The notes under the pieces were generated by a model. It did not search any database. It was not told the DNA's origin and was given only the letters and a program-made list of their open reading frames with translations. Shown here piece after piece: positions 1-8,281 of a DNA stretch of 64,000 nt (positions are counted from its first letter, which is position 1; the number at the start of each line of letters is the position of its first letter). The position numbers and the translations under genes are program-made. The DNA is from Bacillus sp. FJAT-25509 (GTDB lineage Bacteria; Bacillota; Bacilli; Bacillales; Bacillaceae_G), in contig NZ_LJIZ01000019.1 of the NCBI RefSeq assembly GCF_001420605.1, positions 159,023-223,022 on the forward strand. The letters run 5' to 3'.

Positions 1-84
1 GAAATTCGAAAATATATTGATAATAAATATAAAGATGGATATGCCAAACCAACAAATACACCAATGCCAAAAGAACAGGGTTAA
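1..84 (+). CDS. C-terminal end of an unidentified protein (partial)
   Basis: An open frame runs in from the left edge and ends at a TAA at 82-84, giving 27 residues rich in Lys, Pro and Asn and ending in PKEQG. A strong hairpin terminator follows about 30 bp later, which supports a real gene end. Too little is present to identify a family. Confidence 0.5.
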   Translation, partial: EIRKYIDNKYKDGYAKPTNTPMPKEQG

Positions 85-112
85 GGATATAGGAAAAAAA
101 GGGATCGTAAAT

Positions 113-161
113 AAAAAGTCAGACAGTTACTGAGAAATTCTAGTAACTGTCTGACTTTTTT
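113..161. terminator. Bidirectional rho-independent terminator
   Basis: An A-run, AGTCAGACAGTTACT, a short loop and the exact complement AGTAACTGTCTGACT are followed by a T-run. It lies between the rightward partial gene and the leftward small gene and can serve both. Confidence 0.85.
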
Positions 162-168
162 ATTTCTA

Positions 169-333
169 TTATTTATCTTGCATGATAGATCGATCAATTT
201 TCGTAATTTCTTCATATAATACTTGATGCTCTGTTTTATAAGGAGGCGTTGTTCCTAATTTTTTTGCGATTAAAAACATAAATAATACGGCTACTAAGCA
301 AATTCCCCAAAAAAGATATCCGATTAGAGTCAT
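169..333 (-). CDS. Small single-pass membrane protein, unknown function
   Basis: This 54-residue protein has one hydrophobic segment at about residues 4-24 and then a charged tail, probably cytoplasmic. I chose the Met at 333-331 because AAAGGAG lies 7 nt upstream; the longer frame starting at 366 has no good ribosome site. It is convergent with the partial gene at the left edge and divergent from the cad operon. No family was recognised. Confidence 0.55.
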   Translation of the reverse strand: MTLIGYLFWGICLVAVLFMFLIAKKLGTTPPYKTEHQVLYEEITKIDRSIMQDK

Positions 334-411
334 TAATTTTCTCCTTTTGTATGCATTACTAATCATTTCTTTATCATATGTAATATTCCTTTAAATTTTA
401 CAAATAATATT

Positions 412-476
412 TTGACACATATGAACAATCACTCATATAATATAAATATAGAAAACATATGAATGATTGTTCATGT
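412..476 (+). promoter_or_regulatory. cad promoter with two ArsR/CadC-type operators
   Basis: TTGACA (412-417) and TATAAT (436-441) are 18 bp apart, a good sigma-A promoter. Two imperfect dyads share one architecture: ATATGA-N8-TCATAT (419-438), covering the -35/-10 spacer and -10, and ATATGA-N8-TCATGT (457-476), downstream in the leader. Their centres are 38 bp apart. The position and form fit autoregulation by the adjacent ArsR/SmtB-family repressor. Confidence 0.8.
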
Positions 477-495
477 ATTCATAGGAGGACAGTTT

Positions 496-879
496 ATGAT
501 TGAAGAAAAGAAGAAAGTTGACGAAGTATGTGATGAAGCATGTCAACAAACTGTTATGCATGAGGATATAATTCTTTCAGTAAAAGAAAGTATGTTGAAT
601 ATTGAAACACTAACAGGAGTAGCAGAACTTTTTAAAGTTCTTGGAGATAAGACGAGAACGAGAATATTACATGCACTTAGTCAATCTGAGATGTGTGTAT
701 GTGACCTAGCTTATTTATTAGAAATGACCCAATCATCTATATCACATCAGTTACGTGTATTAAAACAAGCGCATTTAGTGAAAAATCGTAAAGAAGGTAA
801 AGTAGTTTATTATTCGTTAGCAGATGATCATGTTACACAAATTTTCAATCAAGCACTAGAACATATTTTAGAGGATTAA
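496..879 (+). CDS. cadC: CadC-type ArsR/SmtB metal-responsive repressor
   Basis: This 127-residue winged-helix repressor should release the operators upstream when it binds soft metals such as Cd(II), Pb(II) or Zn(II). An N-terminal Cys pair (C12, C16, spacing 4) together with the CVC of the MCVCDLA helix matches the four-cysteine alpha3N site of S. aureus CadC. The recognition helix region reads TQSSISHQLRVLK. The ATG at 496 has AGGAGG 7 nt upstream; an in-frame ATG at 463 lies inside the second operator and lacks a ribosome site. It is the first gene of the operon with the P1B-ATPase. Metal specificity is inferred. Confidence 0.85.
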   Translation: MIEEKKKVDEVCDEACQQTVMHEDIILSVKESMLNIETLTGVAELFKVLGDKTRTRILHALSQSEMCVCDLAYLLEMTQSSISHQLRVLKQAHLVKNRKEGKVVYYSLADDHVTQIFNQALEHILED

Positions 880-907
880 TATAGATGTTTCTTGAGAGGA
901 GTTGAGT

Positions 908-3037
908 TTGTTGAGTAGGGGGCAAAGGCAAGTAAATAGTGAATTAAAATTAGAAGGACTTGATTGCGCCAATTGTGCAATGAAGATTGAAAAAGGAGTT
1001 TCCACACTTGAAGGCGTTGATGCATGTTCAGTAAATTTTGCAACATTAACGATGACAATTACGACGAGTGAGGAACAAAAAGAATCAGTTATCGAAAGCG
1101 CTAAAGATAAGATTCGTGTTTTAGAACCGCATATTAATCCTGTTTCAAAAATGGATTCAAAACTTGGGCAAGAGAAGCAACAGGGAATGAATGCTGAAAC
1201 AAAAAAACTTATTGCTAAATTAGGGATTGGTACTGCTTTATTAATTTTAGCCCAATTACTTAATGTACCAATGCTCTATCAATTGATTATTTTTATAGCA
1301 GCCTATTTAATAGCGGGTGCTGACGTTGTTTTAAAAGCTATTCGAAATATTTTCAGAGGGCAAGTATTTGATGAAAATTTTTTAATGGGAGTAGCTACAA
1401 TTGGTGCATTTATGATTGGAGAGTACCCTGAAGCTGTTGCGGTAATGCTATTTTATCAGCTAGGTGAATTGTTCCAAAGTATTGCAGTAAATCGATCACG
1501 GAATTCGATTTCCAAGTTAATGGATATACGTCCTGATTATGCGAATTTAAAAAATGGTGACAAAACTGAACAAGTATCTCCTGAAAAAATTCAAATTGGT
1601 GATCTAATCATCGTCAAACCTGGGGAAAGGGTTCCGTTAGATGGAATTGTAAAAAGTGGATATTCAAGTGTTGATACTTCTGCATTAACTGGAGAGTCAT
1701 TACCAAGAGAAATATTTGAAGGTGATGAAGTATTAAGTGGATTTATAAATGTTCAAGGTTTACTTGAAATTGAAGTCACGAAGGAATTTAATGAATCGAC
1801 AGTATCAAAAATATTGGAACTTGTTCAAAATGCAACAAATAAAAAGGCACCTACTGAAAACTTTATCACAAAATTTGCAAAGGTTTATACACCTATAGTT
1901 GTCATCACAGCAGCTATTATTGCAATCATCCCACCAATTATTATTCCTGGTGAAACACTTTACGATTGGGTATATCGAGCATTAATTTTCCTAGTTATTT
2001 CATGTCCATGTGCTCTAGTTGTTTCAATTCCTTTAGGATTTTTTGGAGGAATCGGAGCAGCTTCAAAATCCGGGGTATTAGTAAAAGGAAGTAATTATTT
2101 AGAAGCATTAAATGATTTGAAGTATATTGTGTTTGATAAAACTGGAACGTTAACGAAAGGGCAATTCCAAGTAAGCTCGATTATACCTACACGTGGTCAT
2201 TCGAAAGAGGAGTTACTGGAATTAGCTGCTTATGGAGAGTTTTATTCTACTCACCCAATCGCATTATCAATTCGTCAAAAGTATGGTAAAGATATTGTTG
2301 AAGCAAAGCTATCTAACTATACTGAAATTGCGGGACATGGAATTAGTGTTACGATTAATGAAGACACACTGTTAGTAGGTAATTCAAGACTAATGGAAAG
2401 ACATTCAATTTTATATGAACCAACTAGAGAAGTAGGCACAACAGTTTATTTAGCAAAAAATAAGCATTATATCGGATCAATTGTCATTGCAGACCAACTA
2501 AAAGATGATGCGAAAGAAGCTATACTTGAGCTTAAAAAAGTTGGAATTAAAAAGACTATCATGTTAACCGGGGATTCTAACTCAGTTGCGAAAAGCATTG
2601 GTAAAGAATTAGCAATAGATGATATTTATTCAGAGCTTCTTCCACATCAGAAGGTAGAAAAACTTGAATTGATCGAAAAAATAAAATCATCGAAAGAAAA
2701 AATTGCATTTGTTGGGGACGGTATTAATGACGCACCAGTTTTAGCTCAAGCAGATATAGGTATTGCGATGGGCGGTATTGGTTCCGATGCAGCGATCGAA
2801 GCTGCGGATGTTGTATTAATGTCCGATGAACCTTCAAAAATTGTAGATGCAATTATAATCGCTAAACGTACAAGACAAATTGTATGGCAAAACATCTTTT
2901 TTGCTTTAGCGGTGAAAGGATTTTTCTTATTACTAGGTGTAATCGGAATAGCGACAATGTGGGAAGCAGTCATTTCAGACGTTGGTGTTACTGTATTGGC
3001 AGTATTGAACTCGATGAGAGTATTAAGACTTAAATAA
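908..3037 (+). CDS. cadA: Cd/Zn/Pb-type P1B heavy-metal efflux ATPase
   Basis: This membrane pump exports divalent soft metals with ATP. One N-terminal HMA domain carries GLDCANCA. Later come the LTGES actuator loop, the transmembrane CPC at about 366-368, the phosphorylated Asp in DKTGT (about 410), the STHP adenine-site motif and GDGINDAP. A TTG at 908 lies 7 nt after GAGAGGA and is the preferred start; a TTG at 902 is too close. The gene starts about 28 bp after cadC and ends in a strong terminator. With about 709 residues it is a usual CadA length. Cd versus Zn preference cannot be read from the sequence. Confidence 0.9.
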   Translation: MLSRGQRQVNSELKLEGLDCANCAMKIEKGVSTLEGVDACSVNFATLTMTITTSEEQKESVIESAKDKIRVLEPHINPVSKMDSKLGQEKQQGMNAETKKLIAKLGIGTALLILAQLLNVPMLYQLIIFIAAYLIAGADVVLKAIRNIFRGQVFDENFLMGVATIGAFMIGEYPEAVAVMLFYQLGELFQSIAVNRSRNSISKLMDIRPDYANLKNGDKTEQVSPEKIQIGDLIIVKPGERVPLDGIVKSGYSSVDTSALTGESLPREIFEGDEVLSGFINVQGLLEIEVTKEFNESTVSKILELVQNATNKKAPTENFITKFAKVYTPIVVITAAIIAIIPPIIIPGETLYDWVYRALIFLVISCPCALVVSIPLGFFGGIGAASKSGVLVKGSNYLEALNDLKYIVFDKTGTLTKGQFQVSSIIPTRGHSKEELLELAAYGEFYSTHPIALSIRQKYGKDIVEAKLSNYTEIAGHGISVTINEDTLLVGNSRLMERHSILYEPTREVGTTVYLAKNKHYIGSIVIADQLKDDAKEAILELKKVGIKKTIMLTGDSNSVAKSIGKELAIDDIYSELLPHQKVEKLELIEKIKSSKEKIAFVGDGINDAPVLAQADIGIAMGGIGSDAAIEAADVVLMSDEPSKIVDAIIIAKRTRQIVWQNIFFALAVKGFFLLLGVIGIATMWEAVISDVGVTVLAVLNSMRVLRLK

Positions 3038-3041
3038 AGCT

Positions 3042-3079
3042 AAAAAACTCAGACTAAACGAAATTAGTCTGAGTTTTTT
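3042..3079. terminator. Bidirectional terminator between cadA and DedA gene
   Basis: A 16-bp perfect stem (3042-3057 with 3064-3079; core ACTCAGACTAA) is flanked by A- and T-runs on opposite sides. The stop codon of the leftward DedA gene lies in the stem. Confidence 0.9.
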
Positions 3080-3675
3080 CTTTTTTTGATAAAAAGGAAG
3101 ATAAATACGGCCAATCCAATCGCTAAAATTCCATAAATAATACTCGAGTACACATCCATATACTCTACAATCTTTTCCCAGGATGCACCGACTGATGCAC
3201 CAACTAAAACTAAAATTGTATTCCATATTAATGAGCCTAAAGTTGTAAATAACAAAAAGATCCAAAATTTCATTCGAGCCATTCCAGCTGGAATAGAAAT
3301 TAAACTACGAATTAGTGGAATGAGTCTACAGAAAAAGACTGTCCAAACACCGTATTTTGAAAACCATTCGTCCGCTTTATGGACATCCTTTTTAGTTAAA
3401 CGTAAAATATGCCCCCAGCGGTCTACGATTTTTTCTAACGTTTTTACATCTAGTAAAGTACCAATCCAAAAAAGTATGATTGCTCCAATTACTGATCCTA
3501 AAGTTGAAAAGCAAATAACCCCTATTTTAGATAGTGAAGATTCTGTAGTCATGAACCCGCCAAACGTTAAAATGACTTCGGAAGGAATTGGAGGAAATAT
3601 ATTTTCTAATGCAATTAATAAAAAAATGCCTAAATAGCCAAATGAATCCATCGTTTCAATAATCCAGTTTTGCAT
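3064..3675 (-). CDS. DedA/SNARE-associated (VTT) family membrane protein
   Basis: This 203-residue polytopic protein matches the DedA family, whose members act as lipid scramblases or transporters of undecaprenyl or phospholipid carriers. The family signature is seen in the ENIFPPIPSEVIL segment near residue 25 and in the FCRLIPLIRSLISIPAG segment near residue 110, where the conserved Arg and Pro lie in re-entrant loops. GAGGT is 7 nt before the ATG. It stands alone, and the substrate is unknown. Confidence 0.85.
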   Translation of the reverse strand: MQNWIIETMDSFGYLGIFLLIALENIFPPIPSEVILTFGGFMTTESSLSKIGVICFSTLGSVIGAIILFWIGTLLDVKTLEKIVDRWGHILRLTKKDVHKADEWFSKYGVWTVFFCRLIPLIRSLISIPAGMARMKFWIFLLFTTLGSLIWNTILVLVGASVGASWEKIVEYMDVYSSIIYGILAIGLAVFIFLFIKKRKNSD

Positions 3676-4028
3676 GAAATTACCTCAGGTTTGATTTTAT
3701 TTTTAAGGAATAATTAGAAGTTTTTAATATTCCTTGTGAAAGAATATACTATGTAACTAGTGATTTAGGCAAGTAATTGTGAAACTTGCTCCATAAATAG
3801 AATAAACAAATATCTAATAAAATGTAGATTTTATGTCTGGTCAACACTGTATTAGCATTGTAAGGGAGAATTTTTTTGAAAGTCAGAGGATTTAGAACAG
3901 TTGATAGAGAATTAAAGTAGATTAATATAAAATCAGAAATTAGATTTTGTTACGATACTTCTCCTAAATCTGAAGAAATGTAATTAGCTATTTAGGAATA
4001 ATGTCTTTGTAAAAAAAGGAGGATGGAC
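3676..4028. other. Intergenic region between divergent genes
   Basis: This AT-rich stretch of about 350 bp separates the leftward DedA gene from the rightward acetyltransferase. It must hold both promoters, but I see no convincing -35/-10 pair, repeat or coding frame. Confidence 0.4.
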
Positions 4029-4574
4029 ATGTTTAAGGTTCAATTAAGTGAGGATTTATCAATCAATTTATTAACACCAAAGTATGCAGCAACATTAGTA
4101 GAGGCGCTGAAGGAAAATCAAAACTCCTTAAAAGAATGGTTGGTTTGGGCTGAAAATATTCCATTGATCGAGGATTATCAAAACTCGATTATACCTATGT
4201 GGTTACAAAAGTTTGCAGATAATAATGGTTTTGAAGCGGGAATTTTTTATAAGAATGAACTAGTAGGTATGTTGGGATTACATTATATAGACTGGTCGAA
4301 TCAAACAACTGAAATAGGTTATTGGTTAAGTGAACAAACACAGGGTAAAGGAATAATGACTCGTGCTGTAGAAGGTTTAGTTTCATATTGTTATGATGAG
4401 CTTAATCTTAATCGAGTAGTGATTAGGGCAGCTGTTGAAAATGCGAAGAGTAGGGCAATTCCTGAACGTTTAAATTTTAAACAAGAAGGTATCCAAAGAG
4501 AAGCACAGCAAATTAGAGAAAAGTATTATGATATAGCTGTTTATAGTATGTTGAAAAAGGAATGGAAAAAGTAA
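4029..4574 (+). CDS. RimL-type GNAT acetyltransferase
   Basis: This 181-residue GNAT protein resembles the RimL/YdaF group, which acetylates N-terminal amines of ribosomal or other proteins from acetyl-CoA. The acetyl-CoA loop is Q-T-Q-G-K-G (GYWLSEQTQGKGIMTRA, about residue 105), and the C-terminal NxxSxxxxERLNF helix is partly kept. AAAGGAGG at 4015-4022 touches the ATG at 4023, so the ATG at 4029, 6 nt away, is taken as start. The gene is monocistronic with its own terminator. The substrate is unknown. Confidence 0.8.
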   Translation: MFKVQLSEDLSINLLTPKYAATLVEALKENQNSLKEWLVWAENIPLIEDYQNSIIPMWLQKFADNNGFEAGIFYKNELVGMLGLHYIDWSNQTTEIGYWLSEQTQGKGIMTRAVEGLVSYCYDELNLNRVVIRAAVENAKSRAIPERLNFKQEGIQREAQQIREKYYDIAVYSMLKKEWKK

Positions 4575-4586
4575 ATGAATCAATTT

Positions 4587-4615
4587 GCGTTAGCTAAAAA
4601 TGCTAACGCTTTTTT
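4587..4615 (+). terminator. Rho-independent terminator
   Basis: GCGTTAGC, a 7-nt loop, GCTAACGC and six T residues lie directly after the acetyltransferase gene. Confidence 0.85.
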
Positions 4616-4645
4616 GTGGGGGAATAATGATGGAGGAAGAAAATA

Positions 4646-5310
4646 ATGACTTATAATACAATCTTGTTCGATTTAGATGGTACATTGACCCAAAGGTAGG
4701 GATTTTAAACTCGGTAAAGTATGCATTACAGAAAATGAATAAAGCTATTCCATTCGAATCAGAGCTTTTAAAATTTATTGGACCACCTATTCAGCAATCA
4801 TTTTCGGAAGTTTGTCAATTTAATGAAAAAGAAGTATTAAATGCAGTTCGTTTTTATCGCGAATACTTTTCGCAGAATGGTATGATTGAAAATAATGTTT
4901 ATGATGGGATACGTGAGCTTCTAAGCGATTTGCAAAAAGAGAATAAAAGATTATATGTAGCAACTTCAAAACCAACTATTTTCGCAACGAAAGTATTGAG
5001 CCATTTTCAACTCGATGAGTTTTTTATTCAAATTGTTGGAAGTGAACTAGACGGCACAAGAATTGATAAAGGCGAGATAATTGAGTATATATTCGAAAAG
5101 AATAATGACCTTTCTAAGGAAGATTCAGTAATGGTTGGGGACCGACTTCACGATATAAAAGGAGCAAAAATCGCTAATATTGATGCGATTGGAATTACTT
5201 ACGGATATGGAAGTGAATTGGAATTAATTGATGCAGGTGCGAATGCAATTATTAATAGTGTAGATCAATTGAAAAAAATGTTATTAAATGAGTTAAAGAT
5301 AATGGTCTAA
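4646..5310 (+). pseudogene. HAD-family phosphatase (phosphoglycolate-phosphatase-like), frameshifted
   Basis: The start (ATG 4646, GGAGG 9 nt upstream) encodes the HAD nucleophile motif FDLDGTLT, then hits TAG at 4697-4699. The rest of the enzyme follows in another frame from about 4687: a PKVGILNSVKYA cap helix, the VATSKP motif and MVGDRLHD acidic motif, ending at 5310. Relative to the expected DGTLTDPK, four bases are missing. Loss of one unit of a TGACTGAC tandem at 4686-4690 would explain this exactly. The downstream fragment alone has no nucleophile and should be inactive. It could also be a sequencing error or a phase-variable state. Confidence 0.8.
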
Positions 5311-5329
5311 TAATGAAGGGGGAGTTTGA

Positions 5330-6592
5330 TTGAAGAGTGGAAAAATACATTATGCTTGGATTATTTTAATTGTTACGTTCTTATCCGTCATTATTGCAGC
5401 AGTAACAAATACGATGTCTGGAGTGATGATGATTCCTTTTGAAAAGGAATTCGGTTGGAGTAGAGCATCAATTTCAGGTGCATTTGCGATTTGTATAACT
5501 CTCGTTGGATTCTCTGGACCATTTATAGCCGGCTTATATCAAAAGTTTAGTGTAAGAAAAGTATTGTTAGTAGGTATGGGAACATTATTAGTTGCTATTT
5601 TACTAACATCAATTATGTCCCAAATTTGGCATTTATTTATCATTTGGGGAATCATTATTGGATTAAGTGCGGGGGCATTTTTGACCGTGTTAAATGCGTA
5701 TGTTGCAACTACTTGGTTTGAGAAAAAACGTGGTTTAGCGCTAGGGCTTTTAACGTCTAGTTCAGCAGCAGGTCAGCTTGTTTTTTTACCATTGATGGCA
5801 TATATCGTTGAAAATTATTCATGGAGAAATGCCGTTTTAACTATATTTTCTTTTGGTGTTTTCATTTATGTTTTACTTTGGATTTTTATGAAAAATGATC
5901 CAGCAGATGTTGGAGTTTTCCCTTTAGGTGCTGAAAAAAGTAATAAGAAGCAAGCCAAAAATGTTAATCCAGTGAAGGCAGCTTTTGATGGGTTCAAGTT
6001 AGGTGCTAAATCGAAAGTTTTTTGGTTATTAGCGGGAAGTTTTTTTGTCTGTGGCTTTTCAACTAGTGGTTTGATCGGTACGCATTTTATCTCACTTTGT
6101 ATCGATTATGGATATAAAGAGGTCACGGCTGCTAGTATTTTAGCGTTCATGGGAATATTTAATATTATAGGAACGACTTTATCAGGATATATTTCCGATC
6201 GCTTTGATAATCGTTGGTTATTATTTTGGTATTATGGTTTAAGAGGATTATCATTACTAATTCTTCCTTTTGCTTTATCAACGAATTCAATCATTTATTT
6301 AAGTGCTTTTGCCATTTTCTATGGAATGGATTGGATTGCTACAGTTCCTCCAACTATTAAACTAGCGACGGATCATTTTGGTAAAGAGAAGGTAGGGGTA
6401 ATCTATGGATGGATTTATACCGCTCATCAATTAGGTGCTGGAGCTGCAGCATATGGTGGAGGTTTAGTTTATTCTTGGTTAAATGCCTACCAATCAATCT
6501 TTATTGCAGCAGGAATATTTTGTTTAGTTGCAACTTTATTTGTACTTAATATTAAAAAAAGAGCGGTATTAAATCAGAATCTTTCAGCGTAG
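5330..6592 (+). CDS. MFS transporter, oxalate/formate-antiporter-like (OFA/MCT-type)
   Basis: This 420-residue, roughly 12-helix major facilitator resembles the OFA/monocarboxylate branch that exchanges small organic anions. An N-terminal YAWIIL helix is followed by EKEFGWSRASISGAF, typical of that group, and a long central loop after about residue 200. The start is TTG at 5330, 5 nt after GGGGGAG. It begins 19 bp after the broken HAD gene and may be cotranscribed with it. The substrate cannot be read from the sequence. Confidence 0.75.
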   Translation: MKSGKIHYAWIILIVTFLSVIIAAVTNTMSGVMMIPFEKEFGWSRASISGAFAICITLVGFSGPFIAGLYQKFSVRKVLLVGMGTLLVAILLTSIMSQIWHLFIIWGIIIGLSAGAFLTVLNAYVATTWFEKKRGLALGLLTSSSAAGQLVFLPLMAYIVENYSWRNAVLTIFSFGVFIYVLLWIFMKNDPADVGVFPLGAEKSNKKQAKNVNPVKAAFDGFKLGAKSKVFWLLAGSFFVCGFSTSGLIGTHFISLCIDYGYKEVTAASILAFMGIFNIIGTTLSGYISDRFDNRWLLFWYYGLRGLSLLILPFALSTNSIIYLSAFAIFYGMDWIATVPPTIKLATDHFGKEKVGVIYGWIYTAHQLGAGAAAYGGGLVYSWLNAYQSIFIAAGIFCLVATLFVLNIKKRAVLNQNLSA

Positions 6593-6637
6593 AATGAAAA
6601 TTAATAAAAAAATAATTAAATAATTGAGGTAGAATGA

Positions 6638-7591
6638 ATGACCTATCTTTATAAAATAACAAAAGATAAATATAAAATAATGCGTGAGAAAAACTGTTTT
6701 TGGGAAGGTAAGATTCGTAAAATTTGTGAGTTAGAAAAGGTCGATTATGAGAAGCTTACGCGATTTTCGTACGGTGGAAATATTGTTTTTAGTATAGATG
6801 GAGAAGTTGTAATTAAATTATATCCTTCTTATGTGAATGATGAGTTCATAAAGGAGAAGCAAGTTCTCGAGTTTTTAAACGGCAGAACACTTTCCGTAGA
6901 TATTCCTAAATTAATTTCAACTGGTCAATTTGAAGGCTGGAGCTATTTAATAATGAGTGAACTAAAAGGGACTCTATTAATTGATATTTTTGATGAACTG
7001 TCTTTTGAAGAGAAAAAGCAAATTGCGTTTGATTTAGGAAAAATAATAAGAGAAATCCATGACGCAACCATCTCAACAAAACAAGATGATTATGAACATT
7101 GGAAGCAATTTATTACGAATCAATTGGAGCAAGTAGAGAATCATCATAAAAACAACGAAATGAATGATGAATTATTTAACCAATTAACAAGCTATGTTGA
7201 AGAAAAAACATTGCAAGGAAAAGAACAAATCGTGTTATTAACCGGAGAATACACACCATATAATTTAATCATGAATAAAGTTGATGATATGTGGAGGTTT
7301 ACTGGTTTAATTGATTTTGCTGATTGCTTTGTTGGAAACTCAAAATATGATTTACTTGGACCAATAGCGTTTATGTTTTATCCTTTTGAAGGACTAAATA
7401 AAATTTTTCTAGAGAGCTACGGCTATTCGAATAACGAATTAAACGAGGTCTTACAAAAAGAATTAATGACTTATTTATTACTACATCGTTTTAGTAATAT
7501 TAGTTTCTATCAAGAAAAGTCAGAAGTAGCAATGAAAGCTACTACGTTAAAAGAATTGGAAAATATATTTTTTAATTTTAAGATCTGTTAA
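6638..7591 (+). CDS. APH/choline-kinase-fold phosphotransferase with altered catalytic loop
   Basis: This 317-residue protein has the aminoglycoside-phosphotransferase fold. The nucleotide-binding lobe has a Gly-rich YGGNIVF and a VIKLYP lysine strand near residues 48-68. The C-lobe has the metal-binding LIDFADC near 228. The usual catalytic HGDxxxxN loop reads TGEYTPYN (residues 202-209), so His and the catalytic Asp are replaced by Thr and Glu while Asn remains. It may be a diverged small-molecule kinase or a non-catalytic relative. GAGGT precedes the ATG by 7 nt. It is the last ordinary gene before the repeat-punctuated array. Drug resistance should not be assumed. Confidence 0.7.
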   Translation: MTYLYKITKDKYKIMREKNCFWEGKIRKICELEKVDYEKLTRFSYGGNIVFSIDGEVVIKLYPSYVNDEFIKEKQVLEFLNGRTLSVDIPKLISTGQFEGWSYLIMSELKGTLLIDIFDELSFEEKKQIAFDLGKIIREIHDATISTKQDDYEHWKQFITNQLEQVENHHKNNEMNDELFNQLTSYVEEKTLQGKEQIVLLTGEYTPYNLIMNKVDDMWRFTGLIDFADCFVGNSKYDLLGPIAFMFYPFEGLNKIFLESYGYSNNELNEVLQKELMTYLLLHRFSNISFYQEKSEVAMKATTLKELENIFFNFKIC

Positions 7592-7594
7592 AAA

Positions 7595-7645
7595 CTTATT
7601 TAACTAATTGACAGATTAGTTGAATAAGGGCTGATTGTTTTTCCA
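7595..7645 (+). repeat. Palindromic array repeat, copy A
   Basis: CTTATTTAACTAAT (7595-7608) pairs with ATTAGTTGAATAAG (7615-7628) with one mismatch, followed by a T-rich tail. It is the leftmost of eight related elements and lies 3 bp after the kinase stop codon. Confidence 0.75.
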
Positions 7646-7677
7646 CAATGCAATAGGTTAATTATGAGGTGGACAAA

Positions 7678-8118
7678 GTGGAGTTTAATGAATTTTTATT
7701 GTTAATAGAAGAAATCAAAGCAAAAAAACCAATATAGTTTGAATTAGAAAATGCCCAAATTTGTACTGATACTCAAATTGCTAAGGCTGAAAAACACCAT
7801 TCAATTAGACTACCAAATGAATATAAACTTTTTGTAAAGACGTTTGGTGGCGGTTATTTCGCCTTCACTAATATATTTACAGTAAATAACGGTGAATGGA
7901 ACATAATTCAACTAAACAACCAAATTAATCTTATAAATTCACATAAGTTTATTGCTGTATCTGATAATGAAGTTGGTGATTTTTACGGATTTGAGATTGA
8001 AAATGGCATCTGCAATCCAAAGGTAAAATACTATAACCACGAAATAAATAAAGTAGTGGAAACCCAGTTTGAAGATTTATACCAATATGTACTAAAAGTT
8101 GGACTTCAACAAGATTAA
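7678..8118 (+). pseudogene. SMI1/KNR4-family protein interrupted by an amber codon
   Basis: A GTG at 7678, 5 nt after GAGGTGG, opens a 146-codon frame interrupted once, at codon 20, by TAG (7735-7737). After it the frame continues to TAA at 8116-8118 with IRLPNEYKLFVKTFGGGYF, the typical SMI1/KNR4 core, and a YGFEI strand. Such proteins often act as immunity proteins against contact-dependent or LXG-type toxins, but no toxin gene is adjacent. The rest of the frame is clean, so the nonsense change looks recent, unless it is a sequencing error. No frame over 60 codons here begins with a normal start, so it is easily missed. Confidence 0.75.
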
Positions 8119-8128
8119 GGTAATAATG

Positions 8129-8211
8129 CTTATTCAACTAAATGATGCGATTCTTCAATAACGAAGGATCGTTTTTCTTATGCAGCTAAATGGCAGTTTA
8201 GTGCAAGAAGG
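8129..8211 (+). repeat. Palindromic array repeat, copy B
   Basis: It starts CTTATTCAACTAAATGATGC, has a degraded right arm, a short ATCGTTTTT motif and a GCTAAATGGCAGTTTAG tail shared with copy D. It lies between the SMI1 pseudogene and the PlsY gene. Confidence 0.7.
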
Positions 8212-8281
8212 ATTGCAGGAAATAATATACAACAAACAGAAATACTAAAATAACAAACTAAGTAAGGAGATAATACCTAAT

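Noticed and set aside
3320..3637. 105-codon frame antisense to the DedA gene
   Set aside because: Shadow of the intact DedA gene; no start signals.
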